Shown in pieces: positions 16,044 to 24,924 of a DNA stretch of 64,000 nt. The stretch comes from Singulisphaera sp. GP187 (GTDB taxonomy: Bacteria; Planctomycetota; Planctomycetia; Isosphaerales; Isosphaeraceae), in NCBI RefSeq assembly GCF_900129635.1, contig NZ_FSRB01000002.1, positions 586,727-650,726 on the forward strand, given 5' to 3'. The notes under the pieces are model-generated. The model was not told the DNA's origin. It worked only from the letters and a program-made list of their open reading frames with translations, and did not search any database. Positions within the stretch are counted from its first letter, which is position 1. Each line of letters starts with the position of its first letter. Both the position numbers and the translations under genes were made by a program.

Positions 16044-16390
16044 CTACTTGCTCTTACTCCCTGCCAGGTAGCCCGCAAGCGCGGCTGCGATCCCGGCGAC
16101 CATGGTCATCGCCTTATCTGGCAATCCGGTCTTCGACTCCATGAGCGTCGCGATACAGATCCCGGCTATGAAAGCGATGCCAACAATCGCCATCACGAAG
16201 ACGTGGACAATCAACGAAAGCCGACGCTTGTGGGCCTCCTCGTCCGCCTGGCATTTAAGTTTATGGTATGGGTGGCGTCTTCTTCCACCCGCCGCAACCG
16301 CGACTGGCGGACGTCCGGCGGCTCCGCGCTCCCGAGGGTGAAATCAACCTTCTTGTCGAGCAGCTTCGGTTCGTCGGGGTCCTTGGCCAT
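16044..16390 (-). pseudogene. Frameshifted small membrane protein gene
   Basis: From the ATG at 16390 the frame starts MAKDPDEPKLLDKK and runs through a charged region (DVRQSRLRRVEEDATH). It is then thrown off by a 5-base tandem duplication, CCATACCATA (about 16258-16267 on the plus strand as TATGGTATGG). In the shifted frame it continues KLKCQADEEAHKRRLSLIVH with two hydrophobic segments (FVMAIVGIAFIAGICIA and MVAGIAAALAGYLAG) to a stop at 16044. Removing five bases restores 113 residues. It starts four bases after the RHH-like gene, so the pair is an operon. The family was not recognised. Confidence 0.65.
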
Positions 16391-16394
16391 GCCT

Positions 16395-16661
16395 TTAGAA
16401 CCCCACCAGTTCGATGTCCAACGCGTCCGATGACGAGGCGACGCCGAAGTGCTTCCCCTCCTCCTTGGCCTCGACGGCGGTTTTGAACATCCCCAGAGCC
16501 ACTCGAATCACATCCCCCTCGCTGAGACCCGTCCGGCTGGCGAGGCCGGAGAGGACTCTGTCGGCCTCGGGCGTCATGCCGAGGTTTCTCTCGATGCGGG
16601 CGGTTGCCGTTCCGCCCAGTGAAATCCCACCGGATGTGGTTACTTCATGCTGAGTACCCAT
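16395..16661 (-). CDS. Small RHH-like (antitoxin-type) hypothetical protein
   Basis: 88 residues from the ATG at 16661, with a strong GGGAGGT seven bases upstream. The central part, DRVLSGLASRTGLSEGDVIR followed by VALGMFKTAVEA, has the pattern of a ribbon-helix-helix or related regulator, as in antitoxins and plasmid regulators. The rest is Gly/Thr-rich and acidic. The next gene, four bases away, encodes a membrane protein and is frameshifted. If the pair was a toxin-antitoxin-like unit, the partner is now broken. Function is otherwise unknown. Confidence 0.62.
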   Translation of the reverse strand: MGTQHEVTTSGGISLGGTATARIERNLGMTPEADRVLSGLASRTGLSEGDVIRVALGMFKTAVEAKEEGKHFGVASSSDALDIELVGF

Positions 16662-16805
16662 GGCACACCTCCCTGGAATTTTAGCCTTTGAACAACTCCC
16701 CCTATTCTATCCTTAGAACGCCGGGGTGCCGTAAGCGCTCGAGATTCCCAGGGGGGAGGCCGCGATTGGCACTCCCGTCACTCCGCGCATCGGACCGCCC
16801 TTGGA

Positions 16806-18476
16806 TCACTTCCGCTTGCGACGATCCGCTCGTTTTGCGTCGCGACGCCGTGCCCGCTCACGTGATTCCTCCAGGCGATGCGTCAGCACGTGTCCCGGAT
16901 GGTTCCGAGCCCACCGATCGGGCAAGAGGTCCTCGACTCGTTCCGGGGCCACGCTCAGCGTCATCAGCACGTCCTTGACGTAGGCCCACGGCTCCAGACG
17001 ATGACGCTTCGCCCCTGCCACTATCGTGCTCAACACCGCCGCTCGCGGTCCCGCATCCACATTCCCCAGGAACAACCAATTCTTCCGGCCGATGGCTTGG
17101 TCGCGGAGGCGACGCTCCGCCACGTTGTTGTCGATCGTCAGCCGGCCGTCCTCGGTGTAGCGGCACAACGCCTTCCACTGATTCCGCGCATAGGTCAGAG
17201 CCTGGCCCAACGCCGATTTCGGCAGCGACTGGTCCGCAAGCCGATCGAGGTCCCCTCGAAGCCGTTCCAGGATCGGCACCGCTTCTTGCGCACGCAGGGC
17301 CTGTCTCGCCTCAACGGACAACCCTCGGGCGCGATCCTCCACGTCGTATAACCGGCGGATCGCTTCCAGGATCAAACCCGCGTTCCCCGGCGACGACGAC
17401 CGCGCATCGTAGAACTTGCGGCGGGCGTGCGCCCAGCAAGCGACTTCAAGGATCGCCGAAGGCGACCCGAGATAGAGTCCGTCATATCCGGCATATGCGT
17501 CAGCCTGAAGATAACCCGCGAAGCCGGCGAGGAACGTCGCCGGCCCGTCGCGTTTGCGACTCGCCGTATGGTCGTACACGTCGTAGGAATGATCCTCGTC
17601 CCCATGATAGAGCCAGAACCGTGTCGTCAGGCTCCCGGGAGCCTCGCCGCCCAGCGCCTTGACGGGGGTGTCATCGGTCCAGATCACCGGAGATTGGAGC
17701 ACGAGCTGCTTCTGGAGGTCGTAGAGCGGCCCCATCAACTCGGCGGCCTTGCGGACCCAATCGCACAGCGTCGCACGCGGCAGGTGCAAACCGTAGCGAA
17801 CCGAGATGTCCTCGAAGCGGTACAGGGTCAAGTGATCGATAAACTTGGAAATCAGCAATTGCGAAAGCAGACCCGCTCCCGCGATGCACCCCGGGAGCGG
17901 CCGCTCCGGTCCGTCGGGGCTTTTCACACCGTCGTGGCAGTGCGAGCACGCGTACTTGGGAAGGACGTGGACCCGGACCTCCAGGCGAGCCGGGATGAAT
18001 TCGAGCTCACGCCGCTCATCCTCGCCGATGCGTGCCTTGGACCGGCCGCAGCATGAGCAAGTCTTGTCCGCCTCGGGCACGTCATGTTCGATGCGGACCT
18101 GGGGCAGGCGGCTGAAATCCAGCGTCCGCGATGGCCGGGACTTCCTCGGAGCGGCCGGCGTCGGGGCCTCCGGTTCGGCCTCGGGAGTCACCTCGAGGTC
18201 CTCGCCGAACGCGAAGAGATGACCTTGTCCGGGATCGTCGCATCGTTCGCTACGTCGCCCGTAGACATAGCGGCGGTACCGCTCCAACTCCTGGCGCAGG
18301 CGGTCGTTCTCTTGCGCCAACTCCTCATTGGCCCTGGTGGCTTGATCGAGTGCGGCGAGCAGGTCCTGGATCCGTTGCTGCATCGCATCGACGGGAGGGG
18401 CCGCGTCGCCAGAGACTGGCGGCGACGCGGGCGATTCGGGGCCGGATTGGGCATTTCGACCGAGAGGAATAGTCAT
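16806..18476 (-). CDS. tnpC: IS66 transposase TnpC
   Basis: 556 residues from the ATG at 18476. An N-terminal coiled coil (DLLAALDQATRANEELAQEN) is followed by a zinc-binding region (CSCCGRSKAR and YACSHCHDG). The DDE catalytic core comes next: Asp in VIWTDDTPVK, Asp in LQADAYAGYD and Glu in IDNNVAERRLR. The basic C-terminal tail is usual. It cuts and joins the element ends. Intact and of normal length. Confidence 0.96.
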   Translation of the reverse strand: MTIPLGRNAQSGPESPASPPVSGDAAPPVDAMQQRIQDLLAALDQATRANEELAQENDRLRQELERYRRYVYGRRSERCDDPGQGHLFAFGEDLEVTPEAEPEAPTPAAPRKSRPSRTLDFSRLPQVRIEHDVPEADKTCSCCGRSKARIGEDERRELEFIPARLEVRVHVLPKYACSHCHDGVKSPDGPERPLPGCIAGAGLLSQLLISKFIDHLTLYRFEDISVRYGLHLPRATLCDWVRKAAELMGPLYDLQKQLVLQSPVIWTDDTPVKALGGEAPGSLTTRFWLYHGDEDHSYDVYDHTASRKRDGPATFLAGFAGYLQADAYAGYDGLYLGSPSAILEVACWAHARRKFYDARSSSPGNAGLILEAIRRLYDVEDRARGLSVEARQALRAQEAVPILERLRGDLDRLADQSLPKSALGQALTYARNQWKALCRYTEDGRLTIDNNVAERRLRDQAIGRKNWLFLGNVDAGPRAAVLSTIVAGAKRHRLEPWAYVKDVLMTLSVAPERVEDLLPDRWARNHPGHVLTHRLEESRERARRRDAKRADRRKRK

Positions 18477-18507
18477 CACTTGAATTATCGCATGCTCACC
18501 TCTGATT

Positions 18508-18894
18508 TCAAGTGGTTTTCCCGGGATTCTCCCTGTTTTTCTCAGGCCTCCGGTATCGTTTTCGTTGCTGGGCGTTCCCCAGGTCGATGCCGCCCAGGAG
18601 CATGGCGAGTTGGGCGGACCGGAGTTCGATCGGGGCGTCGGAGGAGGGCCGGAGGGGGACCTGGAACGAGCCGGCTTCGAGGCGATAGTACCAGATCGCC
18701 AGGCCATCGACATTCCAGTAGAGGATCTTGATGCGATCACGTCGGCGATTCAGGAAGAGGAAGAGATGGCCGGAGAGGAGCTCCTCCTGAGGGAAGGCTT
18801 GGCTGACGATTCCCGAGAGCCCGTCAAAGCTTTTTCTGAGGTCGACGGAGTCGGCGTGAAGGAGGATCCGCACGGTGTGTGGGACGCTCAACAT
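18508..18894 (-). CDS. tnpB: IS66 accessory protein TnpB (Orf2)
   Basis: 128 residues. The family core is plain: TVRILLHADSVDLRKSFDGL, GHLFLFLNRRRDRIKILYW and GLAIWYYRLEAGSFQVP. It is required for IS66 transposition, but its biochemical role is not settled. Its start overlaps the tnpA stop by seven bases. The C-terminus is extended by a basic, polar tail. Confidence 0.93.
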   Translation of the reverse strand: MLSVPHTVRILLHADSVDLRKSFDGLSGIVSQAFPQEELLSGHLFLFLNRRRDRIKILYWNVDGLAIWYYRLEAGSFQVPLRPSSDAPIELRSAQLAMLLGGIDLGNAQQRKRYRRPEKNRENPGKTT

Positions 18895-19265
18895 GAGGTG
18901 TCCTCCATCCTCGCCGCGACGCGGGCGACGGTCTCGACGACCCGGCAGACGAGTTCGTCGCCCGCGGCGATGGGCAGGAGGATTCGTCCGCCGTCGGGGA
19001 GTCGGATGGTGAGGAATTCAGCGGAATCGCCGGATCGCGACTCGGGGGCGGCGGCGAGGATGACCGGCACGAATGCCGGTTCGCGAGCCGGAGAGGGGAC
19101 AGGGCCAGGCGAATCCGAGGCGAGGCGTCGCTTCCAAGCGTGGAAAGACGCGGTCGAGATCCCTTGGCCGTGGCAGAACTGGCCGATGGTGAGACCGCTG
19201 TCGGACTGCTGTTGCAGTCGCCGACGCCAGAGGACTGGGAGGGCAGGATTGGCGGCACGTGGCAT
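18888..19265 (-). CDS. tnpA: IS66 accessory protein TnpA (helix-turn-helix)
   Basis: 125 residues from the ATG at 19265. The N-terminal helix-turn-helix is typical of IS66 Orf1: WRRRLQQQSDSGLTIGQFC then GISTASFHAWKRRL. The C-terminal part (LTIRLPDGGRILLP) is the usual beta-rich tail. Probably binds the element ends. First gene of the element, reading inward from the right end. Confidence 0.9.
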   Translation of the reverse strand: MPRAANPALPVLWRRRLQQQSDSGLTIGQFCHGQGISTASFHAWKRRLASDSPGPVPSPAREPAFVPVILAAAPESRSGDSAEFLTIRLPDGGRILLPIAAGDELVCRVVETVARVAARMEDTSC

Positions 19266-19413
19266 CTTCTGACTCCGGAGGACGAACAAAATGGTCCGTC
19301 TTCCAGGCTATCAGGCGGCACAAGACTGGCTATTTCGAGCGCTTACGGGGTGCCACGAGTTGTATTTAGCCCGTGAGCCAAAAACCCAGGCTATCACTCA
19401 CGGGCTAAATACA

Positions 19414-20936
19414 CAATAGTGTCCGGGATTCCTGATGGCGAGGAGGCTTTTCGTCAGGACATCCCAGAATAATTCGATTTGAACAGCCTTGCAGCCGCCT
19501 CCTTCGGTTTGGAGGGCGATCCCGGCGCATGCCGCGGCATGACCTCGTCCGCAGCGCGTGGACGGGCCCTGATCGCTTATTTGGGTTTTTCGGCACGCTT
19601 CCGCGCAACGCGGTCACGCTGTAATTGGCACTGACGCTCCCGCTCGCGAAGGATCGGCATGATCTCGTCCATCGTCGCCGTGCCGTTGGCCACCATTCCC
19701 AGCAGGCTAAACATATACTTGCTGGGGCGATTTCCTGTATGGATGTACATGAGCGTGACGCCGATCACGGCGACGTAGAAGCTCAACAGCACACCCTCGC
19801 GGCTGTGACTGATCAGATGATCGAACCGCGCGTAGCTTTTCAGCCAGCGGAAAAACAGTTCAACTTGCCATCTATGACGATATAATACTCCGATAATTGA
19901 TGCGTCGGGCTCGAGCAGGGTCGTCAAGAGGTAGACCGGATTCTCGGGGTCATCCTTGGGGACGATGACCACTTCGCGAAGGACGATGCCCAGCGGTTTG
20001 CGATGCGTCGAGCCGGGAAAACGGACCAGTCGATCGGAGATGACGTCCGCGTCGCGGGCCTCTTGGGTGAGTTCCCTCGTCTCGGTCGTCTCGAGGTTGG
20101 GGGTGCGTTCTCCGGGTTTCCGGAACCGCATCACGAAATCCGCCGCCGGTTCTACGTGGGCCTTGATCAGCTTGAAGCTGAAGATCCCCCGGTCGTAGAG
20201 ATGGATCGCCCCGGGGGTGATGGAGTACGCGGCGGTGGTCGCCTCGCTCTGGCCGGCCTCGGGGACGACGATCAGCTCGGGGAGCCAGGTTTGGGCATCG
20301 ACATGGAAGTCGAGGCGAGCGCCGGTCTTGCCGCCGCGGCGGCGGACGCTCCAGGCCACTGAGGCGGCGGCATGAAGGAAGGTGCCATCGACGGCGAGGA
20401 CCTGGCGGTGAAGCGAGCTCAGGGGATCGGCGGCCTGGTTCGGGTTGGGACTGGGCTTGAGAACGTTGCGTCGGAGCTGATCGAGGATCGGCTGCAAGCG
20501 AGTGTGGTCGGCCAACTTATTGAAGTCGGAGAGGGTGCTTTTGCAGAGTTTCTGGATCGAGAGGAATTTTTGGGCTTGTCGGGTTTGGCTGAAATCCTCG
20601 ATCGTCCTGAGGGTCCGCAGAGTGGGGTTGAAGAAGGCCAGGAGCATGGCAACGAAGACGTCGTCGAGGAAGAGGTCGCGGTTGCCATGGGGGTCCTGGT
20701 CGCGAAGTTGTGCGATGAGCCGTTCGATCGAATGGATGTGCTTGGCCCCGACCACTTGATCGGGCCAGATGGGCAAATCACGAGAGAGCCACCCCGGTGC
20801 CCCGACCCGTTCAGGTCGCTGGGAAGGGGGAGTGTCAACCAGGGGTGGTTTCTTGGCCGCCATGACGAATACTGTGGCCGACCGTAACCAAAAGCGCAAG
20901 CGAAGATTTGATGAAGGTCAATCCCGGACACTATTG
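19414..20936 (-). mobile_element. Complete IS4-family element
   Basis: 1523 bp with perfect 17-bp terminal inverted repeats, CAATAGTGTCCGGGATT and its complement. Direct repeats TAAATACA at 19406-19413 and 20937-20944 mark an 8-bp target duplication inside one arm of the palindrome. It carries one transposase gene. Confidence 0.93.
19577..20863 (-). CDS. IS4-family transposase
   Basis: 428 residues from the ATG at 20863; a TTG at 20899 in frame is less likely. DDE motifs are VLAVDGTFLHAA (first Asp), IHLYDRGIFSF (second Asp) and the IS4 signature Y-(2)-R-(3)-E-(6)-K as YRHRWQVELFFRWLKS. The C-terminal basic tail is RVARKRAEK. It appears intact and fills the element between its 17-bp ends. 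Confidence 0.94.
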   Translation of the reverse strand: MAAKKPPLVDTPPSQRPERVGAPGWLSRDLPIWPDQVVGAKHIHSIERLIAQLRDQDPHGNRDLFLDDVFVAMLLAFFNPTLRTLRTIEDFSQTRQAQKFLSIQKLCKSTLSDFNKLADHTRLQPILDQLRRNVLKPSPNPNQAADPLSSLHRQVLAVDGTFLHAAASVAWSVRRRGGKTGARLDFHVDAQTWLPELIVVPEAGQSEATTAAYSITPGAIHLYDRGIFSFKLIKAHVEPAADFVMRFRKPGERTPNLETTETRELTQEARDADVISDRLVRFPGSTHRKPLGIVLREVVIVPKDDPENPVYLLTTLLEPDASIIGVLYRHRWQVELFFRWLKSYARFDHLISHSREGVLLSFYVAVIGVTLMYIHTGNRPSKYMFSLLGMVANGTATMDEIMPILRERERQCQLQRDRVARKRAEKPK

Positions 20937-20948
20937 TAAATACAACCC

Positions 20949-21113
20949 GTGGCACCCAACGGCTATTACATCACTGCGGTTACCGATCAGAAAATCAAAG
21001 AAAACCGAGACCAACGGCTGAGGGAGGGGATCGAAAGCATCCATCTACATCGGCCTTTGACGGATATAAAAGTTTTTACGGGTGATTATAGCCAATGGAA
21101 TTGCGGTCTTTGA
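20949..21113 (+). pseudogene. Possible 3' fragment of an unknown gene
   Basis: A 54-codon frame from a GTG directly beside the palindrome has protein-like composition (NGYYITAVTDQKIKENRDQR, ending TDIKVFTGDYSQWNCGL) and lower GC than its surroundings. There is a stop just upstream and no ribosome site. It could be the tail of a gene cut off during island assembly. The rest of 20945-21337 shows nothing firm. Confidence 0.3.
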
Positions 21114-21337
21114 TTGATTGATTCTCGACTTACGTCGCCGGCAAAGTGATCCAGGTGAAGTCGAGGCGGCGCGGGCGCCCACGCTTCAGGCCGAGTCGAG
21201 TCTCGCGGACGAGACCCCAACCACCCTGCCCCCTGGCCGAGCCTTTTCGACTGCGCACGATTGCGTGGTTAAACGCGACGGCCTGGCGACGGTTAGGAGC
21301 ATGGGGTATCACTGGCTGAGGCGGATGAGGATCCATC

Positions 21338-22987
21338 ATGATCCGACCCATCGCGACGCTTGTCCTCGGGATCGCATTCCTTCTACCGATCGGGGCCCGA
21401 TCGGCCGACGGGGCCGAACCGGCCTCGTACTGGCTGCGGCGGGCGCGGGAGCAGGCCGAGGCCGTCGAGGAGCCCGCGGCGCGGGCGAAGTTGTTCGGGA
21501 GGATCGCGGTCGCCTCCGCGCGGCTCGGCGACGAGCCGGCGTATCGTCGCGACATCGCGCGGGCGAAGGAGGCGATGGCGGCCGCGCCCGAGCCGCCGGA
21601 GTCTTCGCCCGTCGACTCGGCGGTGGGCGAGGCGATCCCCGCACTGATCGTGGCGCGGGCGAAGGCCGGCGATCTCCCGGGGGCGAAGGCCCTGGCGGAG
21701 GAGCACCTCAAGGGGCGTGACTCGTACCGCCACGCCTGGATGGCCGTGATCGCGGTCGCCGAGGCGGAGGCTGGCGACCTCGATGGGGCCCTGGCCACCA
21801 TCAATGCGCTGGGGAAGTACGACCGGCCCGACGCCTTGGCGCAGGTGGCCGCGGCCCTGGCCCGCCGGGGTGACCCCCGGGCCGAGCAGGTCGTAAAGAT
21901 GCTCGGAGACGACGGCCTGCTTGAGCGGTCTTTCGCCCTGGGCGCGATCGCCGTGGCCCAGGCCAAAGCCGGTCGATATGTCGAGGCCATCGCCACGCTT
22001 GAGAAGGTGGGCGATGAGCGCGTCCGGGTCGATTTCCACGTCGAGATCGCCGAGATCCAGGTCAGGGCCGGCGACGCCGAGGCCGCCCGCGCGACCGCCG
22101 CCACCCTCCCCGTGGAGCCTCAGCGCGACCTCGCCTACACCCGGGTCGCGCTCGCCGAGTTGGATCGGGGCGAGACCGCCGGGGCCAGGCTCACGGCTGC
22201 GAAGGTCTCCGAGGCGACGCCCCGGGCGCAACTGCTCCGCGCGATCGTCGAGGCCGATGCGCGTGCGGGCCGGCTCGACGCCGCCCGGCGGACGGCCGAT
22301 TCGATCCCCGCGGGCGAGCGGGAGCGACGCGAAGCCTTCCACATCCTCGCCCATGCCCTCGCCGTTGCGGGCGACATCGATGGGGCCGTTCGGGTCGCCG
22401 AAGATCAGTCGGAGGTCGGGTGGCTGGCCGACATCGCCTTCATCACCCTCGACCGCAACCGCGACGCCGAGGCGCGGCGGGTCGTCGACCGGCTCCGGCG
22501 AGTCTCCCGCGCCCACCCGGAGGACGCAGGGCCGCTCGGCCCCCGCCTGGCCGTCCTCGAGGCCCGGCTCGGCGACCCGAAGGCGCTCGACCGGCTGACC
22601 GGGGTGCTGGATGCCCTGCTCCGCGCAGGGGACGACACCGACCGTCGCCGACGGATCGAGCCCATGCTCTTCGGTCTCTACATCGGCGCCGGGCGGATGG
22701 ACGACGCCCGGCGGCTCGTCCGCGGGAAGCCGGCGCGGGATGTCGACAGCCTCATCACCTGGGCGGTCGCCGTAGCGGTCGAGTCGGGCCAACTCAAGCG
22801 TGCGGAGGAGCTGACGTTCCTCCTCCCGACCCCCGGTTCCCGTGAGCACTACGTCGCCCTCCTGGCCGTCGCCCACCGCAAAGCGGCCGCCGCCGCCGGC
22901 GCCGCGGTCTGGGTCGACCGCCTCCCCACCCCCCACGACCGCGCCGCCGCTTATCTCGGCCTGGCCGATCCGATCCTCTCGCGATGA
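21338..22987 (+). CDS. Exported alpha-solenoid (TPR-like) protein
   Basis: 549 residues. A signal peptide (MIRPIATLVLGIAFLLPIGA, cleavage likely after ARSADGA) is followed by about a dozen degenerate helical repeats of 30-40 residues. Each has the form A.A..KAGD..GA....., for example IVARAKAGDLPGAKALAEEH and AVAQAKAGRYVEAIATLEKV. Such solenoids are frequent in planctomycetes as periplasmic scaffolds; no enzyme motif is present. It sits between two insertion elements and has no operon partner. Base composition is like the host, so it may be a resident-type gene carried in the island. Confidence 0.8.
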   Translation: MIRPIATLVLGIAFLLPIGARSADGAEPASYWLRRAREQAEAVEEPAARAKLFGRIAVASARLGDEPAYRRDIARAKEAMAAAPEPPESSPVDSAVGEAIPALIVARAKAGDLPGAKALAEEHLKGRDSYRHAWMAVIAVAEAEAGDLDGALATINALGKYDRPDALAQVAAALARRGDPRAEQVVKMLGDDGLLERSFALGAIAVAQAKAGRYVEAIATLEKVGDERVRVDFHVEIAEIQVRAGDAEAARATAATLPVEPQRDLAYTRVALAELDRGETAGARLTAAKVSEATPRAQLLRAIVEADARAGRLDAARRTADSIPAGERERREAFHILAHALAVAGDIDGAVRVAEDQSEVGWLADIAFITLDRNRDAEARRVVDRLRRVSRAHPEDAGPLGPRLAVLEARLGDPKALDRLTGVLDALLRAGDDTDRRRRIEPMLFGLYIGAGRMDDARRLVRGKPARDVDSLITWAVAVAVESGQLKRAEELTFLLPTPGSREHYVALLAVAHRKAAAAAGAAVWVDRLPTPHDRAAAYLGLADPILSR

Positions 22988-23358
22988 GCTGCGGTTGGGA
23001 GCTGCGATAGACCTTGAGAAGCCGCGATCGAGTCGCCAGCCACTTCAATTGGGATATCTGGGAATTTCCGTGAAAATGGTGCCTGCCTTGTCGGACTATC
23101 CAGGTTTGCCGCTTTGCCGTCTTTAGGTGCCTGGTTACCATTCCGGTCCGCCTGGCGCAACGACGCCCTTGCGACGCGGAGGTGAAGAATTGTATGCCAG
23201 GAGTCAGCTTATCCAGATTGCGCAGATTGCTTCAAGATATAGGAATGTCCCCTGGTATGTAGCAAATCAGAGAGAATAACTCTTAACTCTCTGGCTCATA
23301 AAGACTTCCATAGTAGGAGTGGGATTTCTTCCCGGTCCTTTCTTGGAGGTCCATTCGC
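22988..23358. other. Non-coding stretch upstream of the IS110 transposase
   Basis: No gene seen. In IS110-group elements the left end, upstream of the transposase, encodes the bridge RNA that pairs with donor and target DNA. The last ~200 bases before 23359 are the place to look here. The outer end of the element could not be fixed by eye. Confidence 0.4.
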
Positions 23359-24924
23359 ATGGCAACTCGCACTGCTTCCAGGCGGCATCGTCGCTCCCAC
23401 GAGATTCAGAAGCCTACGGGAACCTTGCATCCCCGAGTGCAAGCCGTGGGCCCAGAACGGTTTGGGATCGTCAGCATCGATTGCGCCAAGGCACGATCCA
23501 AGTTCCTGCTGGCCGATTTCTATGGGACGGTCCTGCTCCCTCCCACGGTCATCAACCACGATCGCGGGGGGTTCGAGGCAGCGATTCATGCGGTCCACGC
23601 GGCGGCTCAGCGGCTTCGGCTCGGGGTGGTGATCGTCGTGGTCGAACGCACGGGGCGGTTTCACCTGCCGGTCCAGGCCGCGTTCCAGGCGGCTGGCTTT
23701 GAGGTCCGGATCGTCCATCCCTTCGCCACCAAGCAATTTCGCCAGCCCGCCGATCCCGGCAATAAAACCGATGACACCGACCTCTCCGCCATCCATCGCG
23801 CGGCGGTCAACGGTTTCGGACTCCTCGAGCACGAACCCGACCCCCTCTACGCTGACCTCCAACTCCTGGCTCGTCATCGCCGCGATCTTGTCACCAAGAA
23901 CGTCACACTTCGAAACCAAATTCACGACCATTTTCAATTGATCATGCCAGGGTTTAGTGCGGTCATTGATCCGTTTGACAGCCCACTGCCGCTCTGGATC
24001 GTCAAGAACTTGCAATCGGCCGACGCGATTCTCGAGGTCGGTGTCCTCGGGCTCCTCAGGCGGCTTCGTGAGGCGGGATTCCATCCGCATCTGAAGACCG
24101 TCGAGAAGATCGTCGCCTGGTCCAAGGCGGCTCCCGCACAACATTCGCAATCGCCAAGTCATCTGCGGTTGCTCATGTCACTTGATGGAGATCGGATGAC
24201 CAAGCTTGAGGCCATCCGGACCGTCGAAGGGGATCTCGCCGGGTTCCTGGCTCGCACCCCCTACGTGCTGTTGCTGGGAATTCCGGGGATCAACGTGGCG
24301 ACCGCCGCCGAGTTCGCTGGCGAGATGGGGCCGATCGGCCGTTATCCCAAAGCCCGTTCGATCACCGGCCGCGCCGGGCTGTTTCCCTCGCGGTATCAAA
24401 GCGACACCGTCGACCGGAGCAACGGGGCGTTGGTGCGCCGCGGCAATCACTCGCTCCGCGAAGTGATCCTCCGGATCGCCGACAATTTGATCACATGTAA
24501 TGATTATTTCAGGATCCAAGCCGCCAAGTGGCGATTGAGTGGCAAGGATCCGCGCGACATCCATGTCAAGGTCGGCGGCCGATTCTGCCGGATCGCCTAC
24601 CAGATGGTGGCGGGGCAATCGGTCTACCGCCACCCGAGCTGTCAGCATCGGCATTATGTTCTTGAAAAACTGATCAAATTTTTGAACGAACACAATGTTG
24701 ATTGTGCACGTACTATGTTGATCTTGGATTCGGCGGTGTGCCAGCTTCCCCGATCGGAGCATCGGTCGGAGGCGGTCCCGCTGACCGAGGAACTGTCGCG
24801 GCCCCGGTCGAAGCGGGGAACCGGTCCGCAACTTTTGGGCGAAATTCTCCCCGCGGTCTTGGCGAAGCTGGGGGTGAATTTGCTACCATCGAGCGTGTCA
24901 GGGGAGCCTGATCCCACAGAGTGA
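23359..24924 (+). CDS. IS110-family transposase (DEDD recombinase)
   Basis: 521 residues from an ATG preceded by TTGGAGG. The N-terminal RuvC-like DEDD domain has SIDCAKARSKFLLADFYG (Asp), VVVERTGRFHLPV (Glu) and KTDDTDLSAIHRAA (Asp-Asp). The C-terminal Tnp_20 domain has LLGIPGINVATAAEFAGEMG and TGRAGLFPSRYQSD with the conserved Ser. The C-terminus is about 100 residues longer than in many members. It catalyses RNA-guided recombination of the element. Ends of the element are not marked by inverted repeats, as usual for IS110. Confidence 0.93.
   Translation: MATRTASRRHRRSHEIQKPTGTLHPRVQAVGPERFGIVSIDCAKARSKFLLADFYGTVLLPPTVINHDRGGFEAAIHAVHAAAQRLRLGVVIVVVERTGRFHLPVQAAFQAAGFEVRIVHPFATKQFRQPADPGNKTDDTDLSAIHRAAVNGFGLLEHEPDPLYADLQLLARHRRDLVTKNVTLRNQIHDHFQLIMPGFSAVIDPFDSPLPLWIVKNLQSADAILEVGVLGLLRRLREAGFHPHLKTVEKIVAWSKAAPAQHSQSPSHLRLLMSLDGDRMTKLEAIRTVEGDLAGFLARTPYVLLLGIPGINVATAAEFAGEMGPIGRYPKARSITGRAGLFPSRYQSDTVDRSNGALVRRGNHSLREVILRIADNLITCNDYFRIQAAKWRLSGKDPRDIHVKVGGRFCRIAYQMVAGQSVYRHPSCQHRHYVLEKLIKFLNEHNVDCARTMLILDSAVCQLPRSEHRSEAVPLTEELSRPRSKRGTGPQLLGEILPAVLAKLGVNLLPSSVSGEPDPTE

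Larger units (their letters stand above)
16731..19346 (-). mobile_element. Complete IS66-family element
   Basis: 2616 bp with tnpA-tnpB-tnpC. The ends are GTAAGCGCTCGA at 16731 and its reverse complement ending at 19346, with weaker similarity for several bases inward. A perfect 8-bp target duplication GGGGTGCC flanks it at 16723-16730 and 19347-19354, the size typical of IS66. It landed at the outer edge of a large palindrome (see 19349-20956). All three genes look intact. Confidence 0.95.
19349..20956. repeat. Large palindrome split by the IS4-type element
   Basis: Left arm 19349-19377; right arm 19397-19413 continued at 20945-20956 once the inserted element and one target copy are removed. 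The restored arms are 29 bases with one mismatch (GGTGCCACG.GTTG.. core) and a 19-base loop. The same GTGCCACGGGTT core forms a palindrome at 52936-52961, so this is a dispersed repeat. Confidence 0.8.

Noticed and set aside
21130-21310. Minus-strand frame ending GLKRGRPRRLDFTWITLPAT, suggestive of a transposase tail
   Set aside because: Too short and no catalytic motif; could be a remnant but cannot be supported.
21383-22936. Minus-strand 517-codon frame opposite the solenoid protein
   Set aside because: Arg/Gly/Pro-rich antisense; the plus strand has a signal peptide and regular helical repeats.
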